NCBI GenBank assembly: GCA_009602725.1
Contig: WELB01000010.1
Location: 1,028,092-1,092,091 of the forward strand
DNA: 64,000 nt
Direction: 5' to 3'
From: Spirogloea muscicola
Taxonomy: Eukaryota > Streptophyta > Zygnematophyceae > Spirogloeales > Spirogloeaceae
Positions 11,289 through 23,089 of the stretch are shown piece after piece (position 1 is the first letter of the stretch; the number at the start of each line of letters is the position of its first letter). The notes beneath the pieces are model-generated. The model did not search any database, was not told the DNA's origin, and saw nothing but the letters and a program-made list of their open reading frames with translations. The translations under genes and the position numbers were made by a program.

Positions 11289-14200
11289 ATGCTGCGGGCG
11301 GCGCCCATGGCGGGAGCCCCGGGCGGCCGGCCGCCGCCGGGGCCTGCGGTCGCCGAGGTCCTCTCCATCGCCGCCGCGGCCGAGCGTTCTGCAGGCCGCA
11401 GCACCGGCTGGAGCGACGAGGACCTCCTCTTAGCGTCGTGCTGCGAGGCCGCCGAGGCCGCCGAGAGCGACGACGCCGCCGCGCTGCAACGGCGGCGTCT
11501 GTCTCCGCCACCAGACGCCGTGGTGGATGCGGCATGGAGCAGGGCGGACGATGGGAGCAGCGCTGGCGAGAACGGCAGCAACAGTGGTGGCTGTCTGGCG
11601 GGACTGCTGCCGCAGGAGGGTTTCGGCGGCAGCGGCGGCAGCGACGGCCCTGCTCACGACGACATCGTCTTTGGCGAGCTCGAGGTGGAGGAGGCCTTCG
11701 AGTGGGACTCTGACGACGACCGAGGCACTGAAGACGGCGACGGCGATGACGGCCTGGAAGAGGTGCGGCGGACCTGCGACCAGGCTGCTGAGCTCGCGGC
11801 GACGGCGGCGGAGGAGGAGTTATGGCCAGCCGCAGACGAGAAGCAGCTGCTGGCTGAAGCGGCTTCAAAGGCCCCAAGGCCGGCCGTCTTGTGCGACCAG
11901 GGCTGGGAGCGCTTGACTGGCACAGGCAGCGCAACGGGTGCAGCGGCGGCGAAGCTGGTGCAGGGCATGCTGACGAGCTTCTTCGCGCCCAAGCGCAGTG
12001 CCGGGGGCCTTCTGACGACGGCTGCCAATGCCGGGCCCAAGCGGCAGCGCAGCATCGGCTCCTACTTTGGCCTGGCTCGGACGTCGCCGCACTCGCTGCC
12101 GTCGGAGCCGCTTCTGGCGCTGGAGGCTGGGAGCACCAAAGCCGCCTGGCTGCTTGCCCCAGCTGCACCGAAGCTGCAGAATGTAGCTTCAAAGCCGGCT
12201 GTTGCCAGCGAGCCAGCGGCGGCGGCCGTGCGGCCCTGCCCCTTCTACAAGAAGATGCCCGGTAGGTTGTGCGCTCTGTGACCAGCACCCAGGTCGCAGT
12301 AGCCCCTGGCAAGCAGTAATTGGGAGGCAGTCCTCATTGATCTTGCGGAATAGAGGAGTACAATGCTTGTTTCCTGGATGCTATTGACTTCTCTAAGTAC
12401 ATGGACAGCCGATGCCCTCTGCAAACCACGACCTCAAAGCCAAACTCCTATATTAGCCGCTGGTTTGGGTGACCATGGCCAGGCAGCCCCTTTCCTTGCC
12501 TTGGGCGCTCGTTCCTGACCAGCCTGGCACGCTCGTCCCTGTAAATCAACACTGAGGCATTTGTGCCTGTTGTGGCAACCCCAGGCACAAGCTTTACAGT
12601 GGACGCATTTCGTTTCGGGCGGATACCCGGATGCTCGGCGTACTTCCTCACGCACTTCCACAGCGACCACTACGGCGGGCTGAGCCGTGCGTGGCGCCAT
12701 GGCCCCATCTACTGCACGCCCCCCACCGGACGCCTTGTAGTCATGTGCCTTGGTGTCGACCCCAAGTGAGAGCCTCCCCACTCAGGGTCTAGGTATTTGG
12801 CTCGTTGCCAGCACACCCTACGCAGGTCGTGGCTGCCACGGAGCTGTTGCATGCACTGCGATCGCACTTTTGTTTCCTTTGCGATTGACGAGCAAGTTTT
12901 GACAAAACCTGCTTTCATCTGCTTGCTCTTTGTGGGATCTAGGTGGATTGTTGGCCTTGAGGAGAACCAGACAGCAGTCGTGCAGGGCGTGGAGGTGACG
13001 ATGCTGCCAGCCAACCACTGCCCTGGTGCGGCAATCATCCTCTTCCGCTTGCCCTGGGGCGACCACATCTTGCACACGGGCGACTTCCGAGCGTGCACGG
13101 CCATGCGCGCGTACCCGCACCTCCAGGGCGTACATATAAAGCTCCTCTACCTGGACACCACCTATTGCAATACCAGATACAAGTAGGCAAGCTTGCTCTG
13201 GCATTGCCCGCGCTCTGATGTGGATCCGCCCCAGCATCCTTATTTGACAATATGTTGGACAGCTAGGCCATTTCGCTGGTCGACCATGCTGCACTTTCCT
13301 GCCATACAGTTTATAGCTTTTGTCTACAAGCCACTGCTTGAGGTGTTTTTAAGCACTGGCTTTGACGCTGACATCCATGGCCTCTACAGTCAAGCAATCA
13401 TTGCATGACATGCTTGCATCGGCAACTGTGATCACAGATAGGAGAAGATGGTTCCAGTAATGACCATTGATTCATCTGGTCCAACAGGTTCCCTCCCCAG
13501 GAGGATGTGATCCAATTTGCAGTGCAGTGCACAAGGAGGATGCTGCAGAGGAGCAAGCGCCTGTTGATCACGGTTGGCGCTTATAGCATCGGCAAGGAGC
13601 GGGTCTACCTGGCCCTTGCTCAGGCTCTTGGGGTACGAGCTACAAGGTCACCTCGTGCTGCTTGATGCTGCTGCACTGTCCCGTGCTGTTTCATGAGTAG
13701 AGCAGCTCTTCATTGAAGTGTCTGCAGATCAGGACGTCATTGCAAGATGCCCGTGTCTCATTCAAGCAGCATTCCAACAGGAGTCTCGTCTACTTCGTCA
13801 AAAGCTATGGCCCTCTGGTTTCAGGTCAAGATATACGTGGACAAGCGGCGGGAGAGGGTGCTGGGCGCGCTTGATTGGCCAGAGCTTCAAGCATACTTGA
13901 CAAGCGATGCCTCGACTACGCCACTCCACGTCGTCCCCATCGGATATCTTAGGCCTCCTGTATGCTTGCCATTTGCCTCATTGACCCTTCTTGGTAGAAG
14001 CCCAGCCTGTCCATTGATGATGAAGCCTACTGCTTGGCTCGATTGGCTGTGTGTTCATGGCTGTGGGTGAGGTTACCCTGATTGACATCAGCCTCAGCAT
14101 TTGGTGCCAATGTAGCAGTTCCGCTTCATCCTCTTATCTTATCCTATCTGCTCTCTTGTGATTGCTTGTTCATGACAGAGATTAAAGTCATATCTGCAAA

Positions 14201-15095
14201 ATTATCATTCTTTCATGGCCATCCTTGGCTTTCGTCCGACAGGTATTAAGCTGAAGCAGTAGACTGGCTCTATGACATACCTGCTTCCCAGTAGAAATTT
14301 ACCTCCCCGCAATGTATAGCTTCACGTACTGTGGGCAACTCAAAAGAATGTGTGCCCATAGGTTGTTCCCTTATACTGTCTACCACTTGTTGTTCCCTTT
14401 GTCTACCACGAGATGGAGATCTCAAGCAGATATTCGATGTGCACTTGCAGGATGGACTTACAGCGAGAAGATTGGGGCCAGACTGGAGCTGATCCAGCCC
14501 CAGAGATGGGGGCCCGTTACAGTCTATGGTATGCTGTACTGCCTAGCAATTCTTCAGTGTTGCTGCTATTTCTTCGGTGTTGCTGGAACTTTCACTTCAT
14601 TGGGGTTCTGAGCCAGGCTGCCGTTGTAGGACGAAGAGAGATAGATTCATGCTTTTGAGCTCGTTCCCTTTCTTCGGGAGTAATGGGCTGCGGCACCAGG
14701 CCATCAGACGTTGTCCTGTTTCATCACATTGACTTGTTGCTGCTCCCTGCAGGAATTCCATATAGCGAGCACTCGTCCTGCACGGAGCTAAAGGAGTTTG
14801 TACAGGTGAGCTACACGGCAGGCATGGCCTCGCTTGAGTTTGTCCATGAGCACATAGGCAGAAGCTGGTGCAGCTCAAACGATCACAGGGCTGCTCATTG
14901 CGCCAGCCACAGGAGTAATATCTCGACTCTGGCTCCACCAGATCCTGCAGGCCCCTGATAGGCGTGTCATTGCCTTTGGTGCAGCACTTCAAGCCCGAAA
15001 AGATCATCCCAACTGTCAATGTGAGCAGCCCGGCGTCGAGGGAGAGGATGAACGGTCTGTTTAGGCAGTGGCAAAACAAGGGCCTGCAAGACTGA
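11289..15095 (+). CDS. SNM1: SNM1/DCLRE1A-type DNA cross-link repair nuclease, 9 exons
   Basis: Metallo-beta-lactamase/beta-CASP 5'-3' exonuclease of interstrand cross-link repair, nuclear. Exons: 11289-12261, 12585-12765, 12943-13182, 13488-13632, 13825-13959, 14179-14242, 14451-14528, 14753-14805, 14985-15095. All introns are GT-AG and phases agree (659 residues). The N-terminal 320 residues are low-complexity and acidic but carry two PIP-box-like motifs, QGMLTSFF (about residues 225-232) and QRSIGSYF (about 253-260). The catalytic region shows [10 protein letters not shown] (HxHxDH), [48 protein letters not shown] and [15 protein letters not shown]. All metal ligands expected of the family are present. 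The start could lie further 5' in the gap. Assignment to SNM1A-like rather than Artemis or Apollo rests on resemblance to plant SNM1. Confidence 0.93.
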
Positions 15096-15660
15096 GCTGG
15101 GATTGCCACATATGTGGCCAACCCAGGCTAAGTTGTCCTGCCCTTGGGGGCTCTTAGACCTCCCTCTGCATTTTGACTCTTCTGAAGTGGCCCCATTGGC
15201 TACTGAGATAGTTAGAACATCCTGACACACTTGTTGCAAGGGCTCTTGACATCTCACGCACGCCCTTTAGTGGACGAAAGTGACTTGCTAGTGGTATCAA
15301 GCCTGCTGGCCCTTCGCTCCTGGGAGGGCACAGCTGTTGGTCCCTCCCTCTGCAGGCTGTTGACCTCCCCTGATGCCGGTCCCTGCAGAATTTTTCATTA
15401 GTGAGTGAGATATCTGTCCAGGTGTTAGTGATGGTGTTGCAAACGACCTGGTGTTGAGAAAGGCAAACTGGTGCAGGCTGAGGCAGATGGCCAGCAGTGG
15501 ACCTGCCGTTAGGACGACCACATCGATAAGAGCAGGGTGGGCAGGCCTAGTGGCGTGGGGCTGTGTGCCTCTAAGTGGGGCGTCGAACCAGCCGGCAAGC
15601 TCCTTGGGCGTGGTGCCCGGCAACAGTCAGCAGCTGCAGTCGGCGTGGCAGTTGGGCCAG

Positions 15661-16592
15661 TCATAACTTCCCATCCAAGAGTGTGACAGCCGTCCCGTCG
15701 ACCAGCAGGGTGCCGCAGCCGTCCGTGAAGCACCGGGTGCTGAAATCAACTCTGGCAAGAGCACCATAAAAAGAGAAGGTGCGCGGTGCACATGAAACGA
15801 AAGGGTGGCCAACTCAAGCCAGACATTAGGGGGGCTACATGAAACGAAGCCCTATGCTAAGGTGGCTAAGGTGACGGTGTGACGTTGGTACCGACCAGTG
15901 AGCACATACAACTCCGACAAGCTAAGTAAGGAGGGTGGCTGTGCGGTCACTGGTGAGAGCAAGCTCTGAGCTGCGCAGTCTGGAGAGCGCGCAAAGCGCA
16001 GCTGGACACCATGCGCCCGTTACAACAAGCCACTGAGCCCGACGGCGCCGGCTCAGCGCCCGAACCTGTGGCGGTGCCGGTGGCGCCGGACGGCGAGCAC
16101 CTCCACGACGGCCAGCAGCGGCTGGCCCACCAGCGCGGGCGCCAGGAACTTGAGCGTGTGCGAGACGTAGACGGCGCCGGGCTGCCGCGCCGCGCCACCC
16201 CCAAGCCAAGGCGGCCGTCACCTTCGCAGCCGCTTGAGCTTAGCCCATCAAAGCCCGTCACAGAGTCCGCCAGGCGAGGCGGGGGGGTCCCAGAGGCGCA
16301 CGAGCCGCGAGCCGATGATGGCCGGGAAGAGGGCGGCGACCAGGAGGCCGTGCACGACGGGCCCGCCGACGAAGCCCGCGGCGGCGGCGGCGGCGGCGTC
16401 GGCGTGGATGGGGTTGGAGTCGCCGCCCAGCGCCGCGTATGCCGCGACGTCCGCTGGCGAGAAGGCGCGCCGCCGCCGGAGGACGNATCCGCCCCGGGAG
16501 ACAGCGGAAAGGCTTGGGAAGGCATCCGGAACGGCTGGGAGAGACAGCCTTTCCCAGGCGGCGGCGCCGTCACGGGGGCGGCTCGCCGTCAT
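15661..16592 (-). CDS. Mitochondrial-type 3-hydroxyacyl-thioester dehydratase (MaoC/hot-dog), 3 exons
   Basis: Related to plant mtHD and HTD2, which dehydrate 3-hydroxyacyl-ACP in mitochondrial fatty acid synthesis. Exons: 16592-16302, 16181-16066, 15739-15661; GT-AG introns, 161 residues, close to the family's usual size. The hydratase motif is complete: FSPADVAAYAALGGDSNPIH with catalytic Asp and His, then VVHGLLVAALFPAIIGS. Exon 2 gives PGAVYVSHTLKF, and exon 3 TRCFTDGC and VDGTAVTLL. The Arg-rich N-terminus fits a mitochondrial presequence. One undetermined base at 16486 lies in exon 1, so the N-terminus is uncertain; ATG 16592 is the first in-frame ATG. A LINE tail sits in intron 2. Confidence 0.85.
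15765..15935 (-). mobile_element. LINE 3' UTR fragment inside the dehydratase intron
   Basis: The minus strand reads a TGTATGTGCTCACTGGTCGG block, then TTAGCATAGGGCTTCGTTTC and GGCCACCCTTTCGTTTCATG followed by TGCACCGCGC. It lies wholly within intron 2 (15740-16065), in the same orientation as the host gene, and the exons on both sides remain in phase. Confidence 0.7.
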
Positions 16593-16672
16593 CCTCACTC
16601 GATCCCATCCTCCGTTTGCGCCGGGGCTCGGGGCTTCCGGTCTCACTCCCAGCCGCAGCGCCCGGCCCTGGT

Positions 16673-16703
<31 letters not shown>

Positions 16704-17583
16704 GAGCTCGCGCGGCGCTCGGCGGCTGCAGCACGCTCGGAGGCGCTCCGGGCGGCGAGCTCGCCACGGGCCCCGACGGCGGCGACGGAGCTCGCGCGAG
16801 CCGGGAGCTCGTCGCAGGCCCGGCGGCGCTGGCAGGGAGATAAGGGGGGGCAGACGGGGGGAAGGGGTTTAGCGAGCAGGTAGGAGGAGCAGGGCCTGGC
16901 GGCAGGGACGAGATTTAGAAGGCGCGGAGCGGGGTCCCGTATACGCGAGGTTTGCAGGTTAAGCAGGCCGGGCCCGGCGAGGACAGCAAGGGAGGGCTGC
17001 GTTTAGCGCGTCGAGGACTGGGGAGGATCTAAGGAGATAGGGGCAGCGCGGGCCTGGGACATGGCAAGAGGGGAGCGGGAGCGAGGCATAGGAGAGTGAA
17101 CCTGCGCTCACAGCGAGAGCGAGCAGAGAGAAGCTAGAGCAGGAGAGGGGGGAGAGGAAGTGAGATAGCGAGGTGGCGAGAGAGAGAGGCAGAGATAGAG
17201 GGTTTGCGTCAGTGTGCGTGCGTGTACGTGTTCGTGTGTGTGTTGGTCTAAGTCGAGCATTTAAGCACAAGCGAGAGCGAGAGCGGGAGCGGGAGCGAGA
17301 GCAGGCACAGAGGGGTTTAGTTCACGCGAGCTGGGAAATAGGTGGGCGAGCGCACGTGAGCAGGGGTTAAGGAGTTCACTGAGGCCGCCGCGTGCAGTAG
17401 CCAGGGAAGTTAGGGACATAGAAAGGCAGGACCGAGAGGTAGAACGTGCCGGGAAAGTGGGTTTCCAAGCTTGCGAACGTGGCCGAGTGTGCGAGAAGCC
17501 AGAGAGCCGCTGGCAGACGCGCCTCCTTCGGATACAGTGCAGCTGCAGCTTGGCACAGAGTGCGGCACCCACGTCTCGCACCC
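16593..17583. promoter_or_regulatory. Divergent promoter region, dehydratase/SET gene
   Basis: About 990 bases between two head-to-head start codons. It has GGC triplets at 16673-16700, G-rich purine stretches, and a run of simple repeats nearer the SET gene. No TATA box was recognised. Confidence 0.5.
17165..17310 (+). repeat. GAGA, GTGT and (GAGAGC/GGGAGC)n repeats upstream of SET gene
   Basis: GA-rich tract near 17175-17200, a GT-rich tract at 17213-17246, then hexamer repeats GAGAGC/GGGAGC at 17270-17303, all in the presumed 5' UTR or promoter of the histone chaperone gene. Confidence 0.75.
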
Positions 17584-20443
17584 ATGTCGACCACGGCGCC
17601 GCTGGCTGAGGGCACGGCGACCAAGAGGGTCAAGCTTGCACCGCCGGCCGAGGTGGCGGCGGCTGCCGCAGCAGAGGCGACCCCAGCCACCAATGGTCTG
17701 GCTCAGCAAGACAGCGGCGCGGGGCAGGGCGGAGAGTCTGCTGCGGCGGCTGTGGGAGCAGCGGCGGTGCAGCCGTTGACCGTGGCGGACAGGGAGGAGG
17801 CCACTGTGCCAGCAGCTGCTGTCTCTGGCAGCGGCGCCAACGACGGCGAGGAGGAGGCGCAGCTGGATGCAGAGCTGGTGCTGGCCATCGAGCGGCTGCA
17901 GGAAGTCCAGGACGAGCTTGAGCGGGTGTGCATCACCACGTATCTCCTTCAGGCAGTATCTCTCCTCCGCTGCATGCGCACGAATGCTCAGATGGCCTGT
18001 GCGTTGCCGTCGATGGCAGGTGAATGAGGAGGCGAGCGACAAGGTGCTGGAGGTGGAGCAGCGGTACAATGAGGTGCGGCGGCCGGTGTATGCACGCCGC
18101 AATGCCATCATCACCTCCATCCCGGACTTCTGGCTCACGGCGGTCTGTGCTCCTGCCGCCCCGCCCCGCCCTTCCTCCCTCCACCCTCCTGCAGCTCCTC
18201 GCAGAAACATGGCCGCCTACTCGTCACGTCTGGTTGTCCTGCAGAATTGCAGCCCGACTGGCTGTGCTGGCGGTCGCTGCGGCAGCGGCTCGCTGTCTTT
18301 CCTTCTGTCCCCCATGTCTCGGCACGTCGCCGTGGTTGACTCATGCTCCGCTTTCCTGCGCAGTTCCTGAGCCACCCGCAGCTCGCCGACCTGCTCACCG
18401 AGGACGATCAGAAGGTCCAGCCGACCTCCCTCCTCCAATCTCCATCCTCCTTCCTCCTCCCTCCTCCCTCCTCCCTCCTCCCTCCTTCTGCGTCTCTGTA
18501 TTCGACTGCCCTTCCATTATTGAAACCCCAATCGGCCTCACCACCTTCCCACTCCCTTTTCCGCTCCGCTTGGCAGGCATTCAAGCACCTGGCAGAGCTG
18601 GAAGTGGAGGACAGCAATGACGTGAAGTCGGGTTACCGCATCGCGCTGCACTTCCGTCCCAACCCGTACTTTGAGGACGAGGTGCTGGAGAAGGTGGTTG
18701 CTTTCGCTGAGGACGGCACCGTCAAGGTCACTGGCACACCGCCGCGCTGGAAGCCTGGCATGGTGACTGTCTCCCCATGGCTTTGTCGACGCATAACTCT
18801 TCCTTCTACTCTCTCTGATGCCCCCGAGCCGGCAGGCTGTCATCCTGGGTCATTGTTAAGCTCAACACTCTGTATAGGCTGTTTATTTTCATTTGTCTTC
18901 CTTAGCAGTTGGTTGATTTTCTGTCAAAGACGACTTCCTCTTTGAGCTGGATCTCGCAATCTGCAGCACCTCCTCCCCCCACACACCTCCCCCTTGTCAA
19001 GAAGAAAGCCGAGAACAAGTCACAAGTCCAAGAGCTGAGTTCTTGAGATTTAGGATGCTTAAAATCTAGTGAGATTGTTTTCATGGGTCATCTGCATGCG
19101 TGCTCCTTGTAGACGCGGGCAAGAGCAGGGACTATGAATTGCGTCATCGGTTGCAGCCATTGACTGATCATTGGCAGCAGAGGCTAAGGGCTCAAGCCTT
19201 GATCCCTTGGCTTGTGGCACCTGATTGACATCGTAGCCCCTCTCCAAGGCAACTTCTGAGGACGAGATTGGATGCTGCAGGACTTGACATCCCGAGATGA
19301 CGATGATGGAGAGGATGACGACGACGAGGAAGATGAAGCGGAAGAGGAGAGGGAGGATGGAGGAGGAGAGGGAGGGAAGGAGGGAGGAGAGGACGACAGT
19401 GGCGGAGAGCGTAAGGAAGGCAGAAGGGGCGCCAAGCGGCGGCGCTCGCATCCCACAAGGTGGGCGTGCCCACAATCTCTCTGTCGTACGGCTCTGTGCG
19501 CCAAGCGCCTGCTGCACCACATCTGCCTGGCAGAGGTGACAGTTGGGTGCCGCTGTCTCGCCAGAAGGTGCCGGGCTACTGTATTGGCCAACGTAAATTA
19601 GCCAACTAGCTGGTCTTTGTCGGCTTGTGTCAGGAAGGGCAAGACTGGCAGCTGACTGTTCTGACACCCTTTCGCTGCGCCGCATGCAGCTTCTTTACCT
19701 GGTTTCTGCTGGACTTTGATGAGGCCGCCCCAGACGAGGTAAGTAGAAATGCTCCAAAAGCTTCACGGAGCAATAAGTAGTTTGGTCAAGGAAGAGGCAG
19801 ATGAGGAGCTCAGAGGCCACGAGCTAGAAGATTCTGGCATTTTGGGATCTGAGAACCTCACCTTTAATTTCCGCTCGCTTAGGTTCAGGTGTGCATCAGT
19901 AGAGCTCAAGGTCGAAGAGGTTATCTTAGGTGCTGGAGGATGACTTCAGCTTTTTGAAGATTGCAGGATAATGCTGCAGCATCTAGATGTCATGCAAAGC
20001 CTCAGCAGTAGCAGAGCTGGTAGGAATTCCTGTGTGCAGACGGCCCATGCTGTGTGCGAAGAGGTGGCCCGTCCCAAGGCGAAAGCGCCATACCCGAATT
20101 ACTCGGCCGCAGGCCTGATAGTTAGGCATAAAAATTTCAAAAACCCGACAACAATGTCTACTCAATGAAATCTGCTCCATTGTGCAGATTGCTGAGGTGA
20201 TCAAGGACGACCTTTGGCCAAACCCGCTCAAGTATTTCAATACGGTGAGCAGGCTTACTCTAGCAAGTCGTTCTCATCAAGAGACAGCCGCATTTCCTGC
20301 TCACAATTGCTCATGATTTGAGAAGAATCTTCAGGCAAATGAAGGGCGACTGCCCCTGATGGGCGCATCTGCCACCTTGTGCATCGATTGTGCAGGAAGC
20401 TGACGAAGAGTTTGAGGAGGAAGCGCAGGTAGAGAACGAGTGA
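17584..20443 (+). CDS. NRP: SET/NAP-related histone chaperone (NRP), 8 exons
   Basis: Nuclear histone H2A/H2B chaperone of the SET/template-activating-factor branch of the NAP family. Exons: 17584-17925, 18020-18142, 18364-18414, 18577-18762, 19281-19459, 19690-19738, 20188-20244, 20396-20443; all GT-AG, 344 residues. Landmarks are the dimerisation helix ([20 protein letters not shown]), [64 protein letters not shown] and [11 protein letters not shown]. Exon 5 is unusual: it inserts about 60 residues, very acidic ([18 protein letters not shown]) then basic (GAKRRR), just before SFFTWF. The C-terminal acidic tail is only about 15 residues, whereas SET proteins usually end in a long one. Confidence 0.93.
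18421..18490 (+). repeat. (CTCCTCC)n pyrimidine tract in SET intron 3
   Basis: A run of CCTCCTCCCTC units inside the intron between exons 3 and 4; simple-sequence DNA. Confidence 0.85.
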
Positions 20444-21510
20444 GTAGACCGGCAACGGCGTATGGAGGTGAGCTCCTTGTCCAGCGTAAGTTTGCTGCAA
20501 GTTTGATACAGAGAGACGCCACTGAGACTTGCGAATACTAGCCCCTGTATGTGTAATCTTCAGTGCTTGAGCTTCAGAAACACCGTGCTGAGGCGCTCCA
20601 GGCGCTTCAGAAGTTACAATGCCAAAGGAATTCATTAATGTTCGCAATACGGTTGTGTCGTCAAGGACTTGAGAAGCCGGCTGGCTTTGCTCTTCGATAT
20701 GCACAGTCAGAACAACCCGCAAACACCATGCACGCTTCTGACGCCCACATAATTATCGACTTGTCTTGCCAGAAGGACTGCAGCAGCTGTCTCCAGAGGG
20801 TGGCAATTTTGTTGTGAATTTGCGGAAGCAGATTGCATCCTTGAGCATGCAGCAACTTGAGAGTGGAGCTGAGCATTGCATGCCCTGCCAACGGCAAAAA
20901 AAGGCCTACGAGCGAGGACGAGCGTGGGACACCTGAGGATGTCTAATTGCAAGCAGGGGAAGGGCGACGTCGGTCCTCATGCAACGCCATGGAAGCCAGG
21001 ACCTTGCGACCTGGTGGCCTTGCTATGCGTCCTACATGTTCCAAAGGACCCCCCATGGCAGCCTACCATAAATCTCTGTCAGCCTCTTATTTTCTGAGCT
21101 GGGTACATTCTACCTATAAGCTCCTGATGAGGGGCTGTGCTGTCCTTGCTTGCCTCTCCATGGTAGGCTAACAGCTTTGCACTCGATCCTGCATCTTTGA
21201 GCATTCGTACTCCATGCTCCAGTTTTGCTTGGTGATTGAGGCCTTCTTACAGCTCAGACCAAAGAGGTAATGACTTCACATGAGTCTCTTGAATAGCTCA
21301 AACAGTTCCTGGCCTTTTGGGGAGCTCTGAGGCTAGTTGACAGCAACATGCTTAATGAAATGCTTTCCAAAGTGTGCAAATGCTCACTGCCGCAGAGAAT
21401 CTATACACTCAGGTTGGGAGTACATCCCTTCAGCAAAGAGCAGCCTCACATGAAGTAAACAAGTGCGTATATGCCAAAGTTGCTTCAACCTCTGCAATGG
21501 CGTGAGGCAC
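20444..21510. other. Tail-to-tail intergenic region, SET/DUF2301
   Basis: Presumed 3' UTRs of convergent genes. No exon, RNA gene or LINE tail recognised. Confidence 0.55.
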
Positions 21511-22663
21511 TCAAGCGTCGGGGTCGGTGGACAGCGTGGCCTGGCCTCGAAGCTGCTGTATAAGCGCCTCCTGTCGCTCCACTGGCAGCGCCTGGAACAT
21601 GAATACCGACTTGTCGCCAATGTCGTCCTGCAGACAGATAAGGCACCCGTAAGTTTTCTTGGTTCAGGACTAAGCAGGCCAAGCATAATGTCGCAGTTAA
21701 GCTGGAGTGTGTCTGCGGACGTGCAGACAGGGGAGGCAAGATAGATGACGACGGAGCGCAATGCTGACCTTGATGGGTTGTGAGAATTTGCGTGCTGCAA
21801 AGACAGCAAAGAGGGCCATGCACACCGCCAGCAGGCCACGCTCCGCGCCAGCATCCAGTCCGCCCGACTGCACAACGCCGGCTCAGAAGGCTCAGGACTT
21901 TGTTTCACTACCGCCGGCACAGCAAAAGCTCGGCTGCTGGGCATCTCATGCGTGGGTCCTGCCTGTATCGCGCCTCTTCGGAGCTACATTGCCCTAAGGC
22001 TTCCAATGGTCTGAAGCTACGACGGTGGCATCGAGCAGGCTCTGCTGCACACCAGGTGACCCAGCAGGAGCGAAGGGATGGCGAAGAAAAGCAGCGCCGC
22101 CTCCAGCTTGCCATAGCAAAGCCCTGGTGACGACAAGCACAGCCAGGTCCAGGAACGATCGTCATAGTGGATGGTCAGAGCCTCAGCTGCATTGGCAGTG
22201 TCCTAATGGTCTCGCCACAAGGCCAAAAAGTGCATCGACTTGCGTACATGCTTGCTAGCCGCGATAACGAGGCGCCAGCGGCAGCGGCTGGCTCTAGAAC
22301 GTGGACGGAACGTGCACCTCAAGGCCTCAGTAGTTCGGAATCCTTCTCTACTGGTTCATGGTCCATGGAGGGAGGCGCACCTTCCTTGAAGACCAGGCCG
22401 GTGAGGGCGGCGAACATGGGCCCGACGGCCCACACGGCGCCCGGGTGGCCAACGACGAACTGCACGAGGCCCTCGCCAGCCGGCGCGGCGAAGTTGGCGG
22501 CGGTAGCTGCCGAGCCGAGGGCGCCGGCGAGCCAGAGGAGCTGCAGCGTGCGCTTGATGGGCGTGACGTAGATGTGCACGAGCGCCAGCGCGAGGCCGAG
22601 GCCAGCGGCGCCCGCCGCGAATGCCGCGTCCAGCGCCGCCGGCGGCGGCGCGCNGGACGCCAT
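21511..22663 (-). CDS. DUF2301-family integral membrane protein, 4 exons
   Basis: A small multi-spanning membrane protein of the DUF2301 family, shared by cyanobacteria and plants; function unknown. Exons: 22663-22381, 22123-22053, 21867-21769, 21627-21511; GT-AG, 189 residues. Hydrophobic spans: AAFAAGAAGLGLALALVHIY, LLWLAGALGSAATAANF, AVWAVGPMFAALTGLVF, ALLFFAIPSLLLGHL and LLAVCMALFAVFAARKF. Other features are HIYVTPIKRTLQ after span 1, FKEGLCYGKLEA, and DDIGDKSVFMFQALP near the C-terminus. An undetermined base at 22654 lies four codons after the ATG, so a longer N-terminus, such as a plastid transit peptide, cannot be excluded. Confidence 0.8.
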
Positions 22664-22929
22664 GGCAGGCGCGAGCGCAGCGCCTGCCCGGCAGCCGGCG
22701 CCTACGCTTCGTCTCGTCAAGGGTTATCAGAAGGCGTGCTCGCCCTCCAGCCCGTGTGCTCCGTGTCGACGCCCGCGAGCGCCTTACCCGGCGGCCAACG
22801 CCAGCCCGGCGTCCAGCGCTAAACCCTCGTCTCGTCGGGGGTTTCACAGGCGTGCTCGCCCTCTGGCTCGTCTGCTCCGGCTCTACACACCTGGGAGGCC
22901 TAGAGGTCGTCGAAAATTCGAGCCAGTGC

Positions 22930-22995
22930 CAAGCAGGCGGCGGCGGCGGCGGCGGCGGTGGCGGCGGTGGCGGCGGCGGCGGCCGCGGCGGCCAT
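22930..22995 (+). repeat. (GGC)n run
   Basis: GGC triplets about 270-330 bases upstream of the DUF2301 start codon, ending in GGCCGCGGCGGCCATGGC. This is the typical 5'-end triplet run of the window. Confidence 0.9.
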
Positions 22996-23089
22996 GGCTG
23001 GGGGAGGGAGCTGCAGCTGCTGGCAGTGAGGCGGCCCTAAAAGCCAACGCCGAACGCACACAGAGGGTGTTCCATAAACGCACCTGCGC

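Noticed and set aside
10578-12281. A single continuous frame across the N gap joining IMP4 antisense to the SNM1 exon
   Set aside because: The part before the gap is antisense to IMP4 exons and the gap is unread. The SNM1 frame is supported only from 11289.
17446-17583. N-terminal extension of the SET protein from 17446
   Set aside because: The added residues are unlike the family, and ATG 17584 gives the usual Ala-rich start before the dimerisation helix.
22664-22720. Upstream extension of the DUF2301 protein to 22720
   Set aside because: It would start at TTG, not ATG, and the region contains an undetermined base. ATG 22663 was used.
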